Source: CAZYHS01 sp964647545
GTDB lineage: Bacteria; UBA10199; GCA-002796325; 1-14-0-20-49-13
Direction of reading: 5' to 3'
DNA: 11,294 nt
NCBI GenBank assembly: GCA_964647545.1
Contig: CAZYHS010000036.1
Span: forward strand, 1 to 11,294
Below, piece after piece: positions 1 through 7,879 of the stretch. Positions within the stretch are counted from its first letter, which is position 1; each line of letters begins with the position of its first letter. Below the pieces are notes generated by a model that saw only the letters and a list, made by a program, of their open reading frames with translations, was not told where the DNA came from and made no database searches. The position numbers and the translations under genes are program-made.

Positions 1-413
1 TCGGGCATCTTCTCAACAGACTTAACGTGCGTCTCGGTAAAAATTTTCGAATGGCTTTTTTCGGCGTCTCTTTTTAACGCAGAGACAAGCTGCTTTGGGG
101 TCCCTCGCAAAAAAAGCTGCCCCGCCTCTTTTTCGTACCAGAGGATGTCGTGTTTCTCGAGGTAGGATAAAAAATCGTCGACAGAGTACGACGTAAGAGC
201 GGTATTCACAAAAGCCGGATTGTCCGAATAATAATTTTCGACGGAAATATTTTTATTTGTAAAGTTGCAACGGCCACCGCCAGAAATTAGAATTTTTTGT
301 CCGATCTTTTTTTCGTGGTCTAAAAGTGCAACTGTCATTCCCCGCAAAGAGGCTGTGGCCGCACACATAAGGCCGGAAGCACCGGCACCGATTATCACCG
401 CGTCAAATTTCAT
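1..413 (-). CDS. HI0933/BaiN-like FAD-dependent oxidoreductase, N-terminal part (cut by window edge)
   Basis: This is the first 137 codons of a flavoprotein whose remainder lies beyond the left edge. The N-terminus carries a classic dinucleotide-binding fold. VIIGAGASGL (residues 6-15) is the GxGxxG loop, and LLD at 30-32 supplies the acidic residue that ends strand 2 and binds the FAD ribose. QKILISGGGRCNFTN (39-53) follows, and it is the signature of the HI0933-like family (E. coli YhiN, clostridial BaiN). Family members are cytosolic, usually about 400 residues long, bind FAD and NAD(P)H, and mostly have unknown physiological substrates. The start is uncertain. The ATG at 413 begins right at the fold (MKFDAVIIGAG), and another in-frame ATG at 431 would add six residues (MCNLNP). 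Neither has a recognisable Shine-Dalgarno sequence. The gene begins 18 or 36 bases after the stop of the giant gene, so it is probably co-transcribed and may be translated by reinitiation. The family call is firm; the role is unknown. Confidence 0.9.
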   Translation of the reverse strand, partial: MKFDAVIIGAGASGLMCAATASLRGMTVALLDHEKKIGQKILISGGGRCNFTNKNISVENYYSDNPAFVNTALTSYSVDDFLSYLEKHDILWYEKEAGQLFLRGTPKQLVSALKRDAEKSHSKIFTETHVKSVEKMP

Positions 414-440
414 GGGGTTTAAATTGCACATCAAAAGAAA

Positions 441-477
441 TTTAGCAAACTATTCGGCTGTTGATCCCTTTGCTAAA
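441..477 (-). repeat. 9-base inverted repeat around the stop codon of the giant gene
   Basis: TTTAGCAAA (441-449) and TTTGCTAAA (469-477) are perfect inverted copies with a 19-base loop that contains the TAG stop on the minus strand. Downstream on that strand comes TTTCTTTT. The arrangement is like a weak, AT-rich terminator or an RNA hairpin that could lower expression of the flavoprotein gene or act on reinitiation. The stem has only two G-C pairs and the loop is long, so strong termination is unlikely. Confidence 0.35.
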
Positions 478-3400
478 ATCTCCAAGCCTTTCTTTACATC
501 GGCAAAGGCTTTTTTAAATTCTGGGCTGCTTTCGATCAGCGTTCTTACAAGTGGCTCTCTTTCGGCCACCGCTACAAACTGCCCAACCCTGACGATTTCG
601 TTCATGCCGCCAAGGGCCAAGAAGTTCTCGACCGTCATATCACCGCGCCCTAAATAAATGAAGGTGACACTTGCATTGACAAAGTAGTTCATTAGCTTCA
701 CCGCCGCCTTTGCTCTGCCTTCTGGCGACGAGTCTTTGAGAAGCTCAACAACATCGTCAACTGTAAGCCGGCACGAATCTCTCAGAGTTTTTGCAGCGCC
801 CGGATCGGCAAACATCGCCCTCACTCGAGCTTCGGCTTCAGGTGTGAATTTAACCGCAACCGGCGCGTCTCCAGCAGGCGAACTGACTTCTACGGCCTTC
901 TTTTTCGCTGGCCGCGGAATTTCATCAAGGATTATTGGCGCTTCCTCAGGGGGGAGTTCCGGTACATAACCCTTTGAAGGTGTCGCGCCGCCTCTTTTCG
1001 ATGCCCCATCTACAAGAGGTTCCAAAAATACGGGATCGAAACCAACCTGCGGAGATCTGACATACCTCTCAAGCTGTTCGAGGCTGATATTTCTTCCTTC
1101 AATGATAATATTTCCGTGTCCTGCAAAATCAGAGATCTTTGCCATTGCCTTAATAAACTCAAGGCTGTCGAGCTTGTATTGCGGATCCGCCGCAATAAAT
1201 ATTTTCAATTCACCTTTATCGCCCGGCACATCCTTATTAGGCGGACGATATCTAACTACCGAAGCGCCGAGCGGACACGAAATAACGTGCCAGAAATATC
1301 CGTGATGATAAAAATCGTTCTCGCCAAATCTTTCAGCTCCTCCATTTTGCAAATATATTTCTGCGTGCGCCTTAAGTGCAAAGACATCGCCCATCAGCCT
1401 TCCGGTCGATTCGTCATAACCAACCGACGGAAGGAGCATCTTCGGCCCATTTTTTACAAGATCGGCCGGCTGCATAACTTCAATTGCGATCGTCCTGTTC
1501 AGGTCTGTCACATTCTCGCTTGAAGCATCCTCTTTTGGTCTTTCGGGCGCCCCAGCTGCTTGCTTTGGAGTTATCGGATGAATGTGTCCTGTGCCGTAAC
1601 TCTCGCTACCGGCCGAGGCGGACTTATTATTGCCGAGCGCAAGATAATATTCGAGTTTGCCATCGGCAGAAGGCTCATAACCGACGTAAATTTCACGGTG
1701 CATCCCCCGACGGCCGACAAGGTAGTCAAGCAAAAGTCCCTGCACTTTGCCAAGCGACCGTTTCCCTGTCTCTCCAATGAAAGCCTTCATTACAACGAAG
1801 ACCTCCTGCGGCGTTGCGTTTTGCCAGAATGAATTCTTCAGCAGAGCTTCGGCTGTGAATAATTCCGTCAAAAGCCTTTCAGTTGCCGCATCAGCTCTCT
1901 TTCCCAACTCTGCATCAGGTGAAACTTTTGTCGCAAAATATCTATCGGCCACACTAAGCAAGATGACCGCATCGATAGCCGAGAACGGCGCCCGATATTC
2001 AACGCCGGCCCTTTCTGCAAGGTACATGTCGGCAAGCAGAAGCTGATCCTCAAGATTTGAGGCGTTGCGGCCCAGCGTCTCCGAATATCCATACTCCCAT
2101 TCCTTTGCCTCTTCGCCGGCTCTAACCTTTGCCGCCGCGTCAGCTTCGAACAATCTACGAGCAGCAAAGATTTTGGCATTGGCAACCTTTTCGACAACCG
2201 TTCTGAGCATACCGGCTCTTGGCAATTCCTGAATTAAGACCCTTCCTGAGAGTGCCGCTTTTACGAACTCCCACAACTCGGCGGAGGAATATCGCTTGCC
2301 GTTTGTTGCTACAACCTCGCCAAGAGAAAAAACATATTCTTTTAGCTTGCCGGTTTCTGGAAGAACTTTTGTGTCAAGCAGGCTTGCAAGTTTTTCAGGC
2401 TGAGCGTCGAGATAGTCAAACACGCCTCTGACTTCGGCGGGGATACGTCCATATAATTCGCCAACCTTTGCTCTAAGCCCTAATAATTCCGCAAAATCAT
2501 TCGGAGTTGCTTGTAATTTTTCGAGGTTTGATAATTTCTTCAGCACTTCCTTCACAACAAGCGTCTCATTCGTATGGCCTTCGCGCACTTCATAGGTGCT
2601 TATCGAGACAAGCTCGGTCCCTTTTAGGATCTCAACCAGCTCTTCAATGCTTTTTGCCCCCGCGATCTTTTTCTGTAGTTGATAGGCTTCAAACGCCCAC
2701 GAACCGGCAATTGGCAAGACCTCTCCCGATATACCCTCTTTAGCTCCTATCAAATGGGCTCTCGCTAGCGCCGCATTCTCACGGTTGTAAACTCTGTAAA
2801 CGATTTTTTCGATGCCAAACGGCAAAAATCTTGTCTCAAGCGCAGCATGTAACTTTTTAAGAAACAGCTCGGGGCTGAGCCGCCCGATCTGAATAAGCTG
2901 CAAGTCTGCAACTATTGCGCCGACCTCAAGCCCGCTGTCGTTGAAAATCTTTATCAGCTTGTCAAAAGAATCGGCGTCGTAATTGAATTTTTTTAAATCA
3001 CTCAACAGATTCTCAAGACGCATGTGCCCCTCTGAATATTTCATTCCATCCGGAACAAGTTTATAAAACAACAGTCGGCCATCGTAATATTTACGCCTTG
3101 AGTTTTGTATGAACTTTTGAAGATTGGAACCATCGGCAAGATAAACGCCCCCCAGTTCGTGGAATTGCGGAAAAAAATTACTTTCTCTTTGATGCTTGAA
3201 AATTAAGTCGCCAAACATTTCACCCACCCAGCCAAGACTTTCCGCGGCGGCAATCGCCTCAGCTTTGCCCCCGTATAAAACAGCATCGCACATTTTTGCC
3301 AACTCGTTTGAAGAAAGTTTTGCACCGCCTACTTCAACGCCAGCAACACCGGCATTCTTCAAAATTGCGACAAAATCCTCTATCGATTTCGCAGCGGCAA

Positions 3401-6400
3401 GTGTCTCTTTTAATTTCGCAGCGTTTTTCAGTTGACGACTACTCGCCTCGTCCAGCGCAAAACTCTTCACCTTAGCAGGAGAGACTTGCCCCCCTTCGCT
3501 TGCCGGCTGCGGCTCTGCCACATCTTTCGCCGCCGGAACATCTGCTTTGTCATCAACCTTAAATAAAGTCTTTAGCCCCTGCCAAAGCTGCTTGGCCGCC
3601 ATGTCAAATGGAAAACCGCCATGCATTAAAACCAGTTCGCCCCTACTTTCGCTAAAGACAACTTTTCCCTCGCCGTCTTTCACGCTGACCTTTAAGACCG
3701 CGCCGTCGAATTCTGCCTTAAATGTAAAAACCCTTTCGCCTACTTTAGTCCTGACGTTAAAGCTCCTTTCGACTGTAAACGGCGTTTTAAGTTCTCCGGT
3801 CACCTTAGGAATTACTTGACGCTCTAGGAAATCTAAAACTTCGGCACGGGTTTTTTCGTCCGACAATCTGCCGTGATTTTTTTCCATCGCGCGTCCGGCC
3901 TTATGCAACTCGCCGGAAGCCGCGACACCGGTGGCGTCATTGAACGCCGCCATAATGTAGCCCCCTACGCTTGCGGCGTATTCTTCCACACCTTTCCGGA
4001 CACCGGCTCTGTACTCGGCTTCACGCGCCGTCTCCAGCGCACCCTTTGTCGGACGCTCAGTCCAATCGGCGGGGTTTAGTTGCGGGGCGGGATGTTGGGC
4101 TCGCCACTTTAAAAACTTGATGCGCTTATCGATCTGTTCGAGCAGAAGTTTGCGGGCCCTATTTGACGGCTGTGATTTTAATTCCTCACGAAGTCCGGCA
4201 AGGCGTTCTAAGGCCTCTCGATATTTTCCAACGTCACCGAGCTTATATGCTGCTATCATTTTTGTGTAAATCGGCCGTGCAAGGTCGTCCTTTCGAATTT
4301 CCAAGACATCGAGCTGTTGCTTGAGAAGGACATCGAAAATCGCGTCCCTTTTCCCGCCTAGTACACGGGCGGGCTTCGGGTTTCCCTCGGTAGTCCCGTC
4401 CTCTACCAGAAGAGGAAAGCCGCTTGCCGCGCTGGCTCTGTGATTTCCATCACCGATCTCAACGCCCCCCATGTAACGCCGCCCTTTAAGCGGCTCGATA
4501 CCTTGGCAATCAATAATCGTATCGTACTCGCTCTTTGCCTTGTAACGCACCAGAGGATCTTTTGTTTCAGCATCGACTGCATTATTGTAGGTTTCTCTAT
4601 CAAGCTCGTGCATGCGGCCGGCAAATTTCTTAAGCACGCGCATAGCAACGCCCCAACCGGCGCTAAAAGGTTCCGAATATTCACCTTGGCTTGTATAAGT
4701 TCGAGTTCCGGGTTCCAGAAGATAGTGCCCGGGAGCGACCTCTTTTGCGCCGACGCCGACCTCGGCTAAAGCATTATTCACACCTCTCCCGACAATCCCC
4801 TTGGCTTGCGCAACAAAGCCGGTCGGTTTTAGCTGTGCTAACGGAATTCCGTCCGCCACCGGCATTCTATGTTGTCTCGGTGCATTCGGCTGCTTCGGTG
4901 TCATAGCGTCGCTGCCGACCGGACCTCTTTCTGAAGCTTTGGAAGCTGTGGGAACTTTGGGGGCCTCTTCTGACGGCGTCACATTCGGAGCAACAGGTTC
5001 GCTCACGCCCCAGTCGGGAAGTACAACGTTTGGAACGCCTTCGAGCCTCTGGGCTAAATCTACGATGGGGAGTTTTTCGGCAACGTATTCTGGCTTTCTG
5101 TTCACTTCCGCGACAGCTTCGCGGACTTTGCCTAAGTACATTTCATAGTTCACAAGTCCCCACATATCAAAGTACTGTGGGTAGGTCTTTGCGAGCCGTT
5201 TGCCTTCTTGAATTACCGACTCCAGTGTTTTAATGGCCGCCTCAAACTCCTTAGTCCCCTGTTTGCCGCCTCGTTCCCACTCGGTCTTCGCTTTTGCGTA
5301 TCCGTCAAGGGCCGAATCGATCTTTCCGCGATAGCCATCCACAATCTTTCTTACCGCCGCCTCGTTTGCGGCTTTAATGATCGGGCCGGTCATAATGCCG
5401 ACTGCGATCATGTCAAGCGTCGACCAAAGTCGTAGCAACATGGTCTTTTTGTCGAACGCTGCGGCCGCGCCGTCCAAGGCGACCTGAACGTCCCATGCCT
5501 TGACACCTTCAACGACAGCATCGACTTGCGCAATACCGGTCATGCCCACAAAAAGAGCCGGAAACCTCAACCCAAGAGTCTGCGCGCCGTGTTTAAACCC
5601 GTTCATGACGAGCTTTGTTTCGGCGGCGAGCAACTTGAACTGTTCGGCGTTAAGTGTCGCACCGGCCTTGATAATTCCTCTGTTGACAAGCCTCGTGGTC
5701 GCTTCGGCCTCGGCCTTTTTAAACATCATTCCGCCGATTCCATTTTCCACGCCGTGGAAGAGCCTCAGCGTCAGCGCGCCTATAAGCAGATCTTTGCCGT
5801 AGAAAAGCACGTTCTCTTCAACGTTGTCATAAGGGAGCAGAGGATTATTGTTGAGAACTTTTCCCATCCCCGCTCCGCTAGCCGTAAAATAGACAAGTTC
5901 TCCGGCGAAGACTAAATTTTTACCCCACCTTGTCGCGCTTGCCGCCCCCAAAAGCTGCGTCAACCCTGCCCGCACGAGTCCAGCACCGCCGAGAGTCGGG
6001 ATCGTTGTAAGGGTCGTTATCCCAAGTTCGCGGCAGAATTCCCCGAACTCCATGTCGTCGAATCTCTTCTGAAGCGTCTTCATCAGAGGACTTCGCTCAA
6101 GACTTGCAAATCTCCCCCACGCCTCTTCTTCGGGGAGCGTTAGCAGGGCCCGATATTCTTCGATGGCCTTGTCAAAGGCGAGCGTGCTTGTGTGATAATC
6201 GCCTGCGAAAAAATTGAATTTGAAAGTGCCGTGTCCGGTTTCGTCCAGTTGCTTTTTCATCCCCTCAAGCATTGCGACGCGGTCGTCGATAATTTTCCTT
6301 AGTTCGGGGACATAACCGTCATCTTCAAATCCCCCTCTTTTTATTTCGGCGGCCTTCAACATCAGCAGATTTGCGCGCTCCAATTCCTTAGCCGCCGCGG

Positions 6401-7715
6401 TAATATCGGCCTGAGTGGCGTTTCCAGACCTGAGTTTAGCCAACATTATATTCAGGGAACCTAGATATTCGTCAGAAGCCGGCGCATCATCTTGCGTACG
6501 AATCACCGGATCTTCGCCGTCGTACTGCGCGCTAACGTCTCCGCCGTATTCATGAAGCGTAAAAGCGCCGCCGATGAACGTGTTAAGCTCGGACAAGACA
6601 GCATTTTTATAGTTCTCGTCCTTGAAAGTTATCTTCTCTTCGACCTCGTGTTTGAGAGCTTCAAGCTCCTTTCGAACCATTGCGAGCTTTTGCTCTAAGA
6701 TTTTGACCGTTGCGGCGTCGACAGTCTCTGTCTCTTCAAGTTTTTTCGTCCAGCCGATATCGTCGAGCCTGTCGGCCGCCGAAATTGTCATGGCTTTGTA
6801 GAGGGCAAGCCCCGCTTCGACCATCTTTCGGTCGGTGTGATCGGCATTCGGGTTCATCGCCCAGCGCAAAAGTTTTTGCGGGTCTATGCCGGCCGATTCA
6901 AGGACTTGACAAGCGCTCGGAAACGGTGCCGAATTAAGATCGTCCTTTGTGACAAGCGCCAGAGAGTCTTCAATAAAATCGTCATAATTGCAGGCGATGT
7001 TCGGCGCATTCGCATGAACTCCAGCCTTAATCAGCGCAGGGAGCGACTCTTTGAGCTCGAAGCCCTGCTTTGCCTGCATTAGCAGCGTTTCGATCTCCAC
7101 GAACGAATATTCCAAAACGTCGCTACCGACATCGTAACCGTCAAACTGAGCGGCGTAATTTGAGAGAAATTCTTCGAAGGCATTTAACGTTTGCGGCTCG
7201 AGGCCTGTTCCGGCAACGTACTTTTCAAATTGAGCACGTTTTTCGATCAACTGATGAAGGGTCAAAATAATGTTATTCAATGCCTTGCTAAATTGCGCTT
7301 TGGTTGCGTCGTCAACGCCGTCGGCCATAAGTACGGCGTAAATGTTATCGACATAAGATTTTAGCGGCGCACATTCAAAAGCAAGGCCTCTCTCCTCAAA
7401 AAATCTTTCGAGCTGTTCAAGCTGACGATAGGCGGCGTTTGTCTTTATCGTGTCCACATAGGGATTTACCAGCTCACCCGCCTTTTTGAAGGCTTTCCCA
7501 AGCGGCTCGGTGATATTTTCAAACAGGCGGCCGGCACGAGGCTGGGGTTTTGCATCGGCAGTTTTTGGATGGCCGGTTGTAAACTCGTCTTTTGGTTCTT
7601 TTCTTGCTTCGGGCAGAGATGTGTTTTGCGAAGGCTCAAACTTCGTCTCGTCAAGCAGGTCGTCAATGTTTGGCAAAGAAGTTTGACAACCTTTATCATC
7701 AACTTTTGTTGACAC
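450..7715 (-). CDS. Giant 2421-residue multidomain protein of unknown function
   Basis: One uninterrupted frame begins with GTG at 7715, fixed by an AGGGGG ribosome binding site 8 bases upstream, and ends with TAG at 450. I do not recognise a family covering it. Residues 1-60 are polar and probably disordered, with no signal peptide. Residues 60-560 are mostly charged helices, including a coiled-coil-like stretch around 335-365. Residues 563-790 are rich in Gly, Ala and hydrophobic residues and hold several helices long enough to enter or span a membrane. Residues 900-965 are a Pro-rich linker. Residues 1060-1105 contain GDGNHRASAA, which resembles the ParB/sulfiredoxin-like DGxHR signature. 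Residues 1390-1418 are another linker. Three divergent modules lie at about 1441-1505, 1685-1757 and 1789-1849. Residues 2000-2160 hold an HIHP motif and a later PSVG...GD that recall JAMM/JAB metallopeptidases. Residues 2240-2290 are a linker, and 2290-2421 form a helical C-terminal domain. A scaffold, effector-like or membrane-active protein is possible, but the function is unknown. Confidence 0.9.
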   Translation of the reverse strand: MSTKVDDKGCQTSLPNIDDLLDETKFEPSQNTSLPEARKEPKDEFTTGHPKTADAKPQPRAGRLFENITEPLGKAFKKAGELVNPYVDTIKTNAAYRQLEQLERFFEERGLAFECAPLKSYVDNIYAVLMADGVDDATKAQFSKALNNIILTLHQLIEKRAQFEKYVAGTGLEPQTLNAFEEFLSNYAAQFDGYDVGSDVLEYSFVEIETLLMQAKQGFELKESLPALIKAGVHANAPNIACNYDDFIEDSLALVTKDDLNSAPFPSACQVLESAGIDPQKLLRWAMNPNADHTDRKMVEAGLALYKAMTISAADRLDDIGWTKKLEETETVDAATVKILEQKLAMVRKELEALKHEVEEKITFKDENYKNAVLSELNTFIGGAFTLHEYGGDVSAQYDGEDPVIRTQDDAPASDEYLGSLNIMLAKLRSGNATQADITAAAKELERANLLMLKAAEIKRGGFEDDGYVPELRKIIDDRVAMLEGMKKQLDETGHGTFKFNFFAGDYHTSTLAFDKAIEEYRALLTLPEEEAWGRFASLERSPLMKTLQKRFDDMEFGEFCRELGITTLTTIPTLGGAGLVRAGLTQLLGAASATRWGKNLVFAGELVYFTASGAGMGKVLNNNPLLPYDNVEENVLFYGKDLLIGALTLRLFHGVENGIGGMMFKKAEAEATTRLVNRGIIKAGATLNAEQFKLLAAETKLVMNGFKHGAQTLGLRFPALFVGMTGIAQVDAVVEGVKAWDVQVALDGAAAAFDKKTMLLRLWSTLDMIAVGIMTGPIIKAANEAAVRKIVDGYRGKIDSALDGYAKAKTEWERGGKQGTKEFEAAIKTLESVIQEGKRLAKTYPQYFDMWGLVNYEMYLGKVREAVAEVNRKPEYVAEKLPIVDLAQRLEGVPNVVLPDWGVSEPVAPNVTPSEEAPKVPTASKASERGPVGSDAMTPKQPNAPRQHRMPVADGIPLAQLKPTGFVAQAKGIVGRGVNNALAEVGVGAKEVAPGHYLLEPGTRTYTSQGEYSEPFSAGWGVAMRVLKKFAGRMHELDRETYNNAVDAETKDPLVRYKAKSEYDTIIDCQGIEPLKGRRYMGGVEIGDGNHRASAASGFPLLVEDGTTEGNPKPARVLGGKRDAIFDVLLKQQLDVLEIRKDDLARPIYTKMIAAYKLGDVGKYREALERLAGLREELKSQPSNRARKLLLEQIDKRIKFLKWRAQHPAPQLNPADWTERPTKGALETAREAEYRAGVRKGVEEYAASVGGYIMAAFNDATGVAASGELHKAGRAMEKNHGRLSDEKTRAEVLDFLERQVIPKVTGELKTPFTVERSFNVRTKVGERVFTFKAEFDGAVLKVSVKDGEGKVVFSESRGELVLMHGGFPFDMAAKQLWQGLKTLFKVDDKADVPAAKDVAEPQPASEGGQVSPAKVKSFALDEASSRQLKNAAKLKETLAAAKSIEDFVAILKNAGVAGVEVGGAKLSSNELAKMCDAVLYGGKAEAIAAAESLGWVGEMFGDLIFKHQRESNFFPQFHELGGVYLADGSNLQKFIQNSRRKYYDGRLLFYKLVPDGMKYSEGHMRLENLLSDLKKFNYDADSFDKLIKIFNDSGLEVGAIVADLQLIQIGRLSPELFLKKLHAALETRFLPFGIEKIVYRVYNRENAALARAHLIGAKEGISGEVLPIAGSWAFEAYQLQKKIAGAKSIEELVEILKGTELVSISTYEVREGHTNETLVVKEVLKKLSNLEKLQATPNDFAELLGLRAKVGELYGRIPAEVRGVFDYLDAQPEKLASLLDTKVLPETGKLKEYVFSLGEVVATNGKRYSSAELWEFVKAALSGRVLIQELPRAGMLRTVVEKVANAKIFAARRLFEADAAAKVRAGEEAKEWEYGYSETLGRNASNLEDQLLLADMYLAERAGVEYRAPFSAIDAVILLSVADRYFATKVSPDAELGKRADAATERLLTELFTAEALLKNSFWQNATPQEVFVVMKAFIGETGKRSLGKVQGLLLDYLVGRRGMHREIYVGYEPSADGKLEYYLALGNNKSASAGSESYGTGHIHPITPKQAAGAPERPKEDASSENVTDLNRTIAIEVMQPADLVKNGPKMLLPSVGYDESTGRLMGDVFALKAHAEIYLQNGGAERFGENDFYHHGYFWHVISCPLGASVVRYRPPNKDVPGDKGELKIFIAADPQYKLDSLEFIKAMAKISDFAGHGNIIIEGRNISLEQLERYVRSPQVGFDPVFLEPLVDGASKRGGATPSKGYVPELPPEEAPIILDEIPRPAKKKAVEVSSPAGDAPVAVKFTPEAEARVRAMFADPGAAKTLRDSCRLTVDDVVELLKDSSPEGRAKAAVKLMNYFVNASVTFIYLGRGDMTVENFLALGGMNEIVRVGQFVAVAEREPLVRTLIESSPEFKKAFADVKKGLEILAKGSTAE
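2169..3395 (-). repeat. Three divergent protein-level repeat modules inside the giant gene
   Basis: Three segments of about 60-70 residues share a pattern, at residues 1441-1505 (bases 3201-3395), 1685-1757 (2445-2663) and 1789-1849 (2169-2351). Copies 1 and 2 open with AKSIEDFVAILK and AKSIEELVEILK. Copies 1 and 3 share GGAKLSSNELAKMCDAVLYG versus NGKRYSSAELWEFVKAALSG. Copies 2 and 3 end with ELLGLRAKVGEL versus RAGMLRTVVEKV. No two copies look alike at the DNA level, so these are old internal duplications rather than recent tandem repeats. Copies 2 and 3 lie close together, while copy 1 is separated from them by about 180 unrelated residues. The module's function is not known to me. Confidence 0.5.
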
Positions 7716-7723
7716 TCCACTAA

Positions 7724-7729
7724 CCCCCT
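7724..7729 (-). promoter_or_regulatory. Ribosome binding site AGGGGG that fixes the GTG start of the giant gene
   Basis: On the minus strand AGGGGG stands 8 bases before the GTG at 7715-7713. It differs from AGGAGG at one position and has the usual spacing. No other in-frame start nearby has comparable support, so GTG is taken as the initiation codon. Confidence 0.7.
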
Positions 7730-7753
7730 AGAGCACCCGATTAGAGGCACCCC
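7729..7753. repeat. Short imperfect tandem repeat next to the ribosome binding site
   Basis: On the plus strand TAGAGCACCC (7729-7738) and TAGAGGCACCC (7742-7752) are near-identical copies separated by three bases, differing by a single inserted G. On the transcript side they read GGGTGCCTCTA and GGGTGCTCTA, and the second copy touches the AGGGGG ribosome binding site. They may affect initiation or simply be a small duplication. Confidence 0.45.
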
Positions 7754-7791
7754 GTCGATATTACAGCAATTAGTGTGCCAATCAGCGCAAG

Positions 7792-7797
7792 ATTATA
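7792..7797 (-). promoter_or_regulatory. Candidate -10 box (TATAAT) for the giant gene
   Basis: A perfect TATAAT sits on the minus strand in the AT-rich gap upstream of the giant gene and would give a leader of roughly 70 bases. The bases 16-18 upstream (around GAAATC) are a poor -35 match, and there is no TG extension. It would need an activator or a different sigma factor, or it may be a chance match. Confidence 0.35.
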
Positions 7798-7849
7798 TGA
7801 CGACGATGCGTTTTGATTTCTTTAATTAATCAACTAGTTACAACATGAA

Positions 7850-7879
7850 AATAGAGAAGTTACTTTGACGATGAGTCAA
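7850..7879 (-). promoter_or_regulatory. Second candidate promoter (TTGACT - 18 - TCTATT)
   Basis: On the minus strand TTGACT (7874-7879, five of six bases of the -35 consensus) is followed after 18 bases by TCTATT (7850-7855, four of six bases of the -10 consensus). The leader to the giant gene would be about 130 bases. The -35 box overlaps an inverted repeat that could be an operator, which makes a repressed or regulated promoter plausible. The match is moderate only. Confidence 0.3.

Noticed and set aside
265..657. A 130-codon plus-strand frame across the flavoprotein start and the end of the giant gene
   Set aside because: It is antisense to two well supported genes, including the conserved SGGGRCNFTN codons, and its translation shows no family features.
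2715..2990. Residues ~1596-1680 of the giant protein as a GNAT-type acetyltransferase end (GIEKIVYRVYNRENAALA...)
   Set aside because: The pattern recalls the last strands of GNAT folds (conserved Asn-rich turn), but I cannot see the acetyl-CoA pyrophosphate loop (RxxGxG/A), so it is not claimed.
450..7715. Secreted adhesin or RTX-type giant surface protein
   Set aside because: No signal peptide, no Ca-binding nonapeptides, no Ig-like or beta-helix repeats and no sorting motif. The sequence is mostly helical.
7466..7750. A 94-codon ATG frame starting upstream of the giant gene on the same strand (MPLIGCSRGLVE...)
   Set aside because: It overlaps the giant gene in another frame, has no ribosome binding site of its own, and its product is Ser/Leu/Lys-rich without a recognisable motif. 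The GTG with AGGGGG explains the start better.
7746..7779. GGCAC...GTGCC inverted repeat in the leader of the giant gene as a riboswitch or attenuator stem
   Set aside because: Only five pairs with a 24-base loop, flanking bases do not pair, and no known riboswitch consensus is visible.
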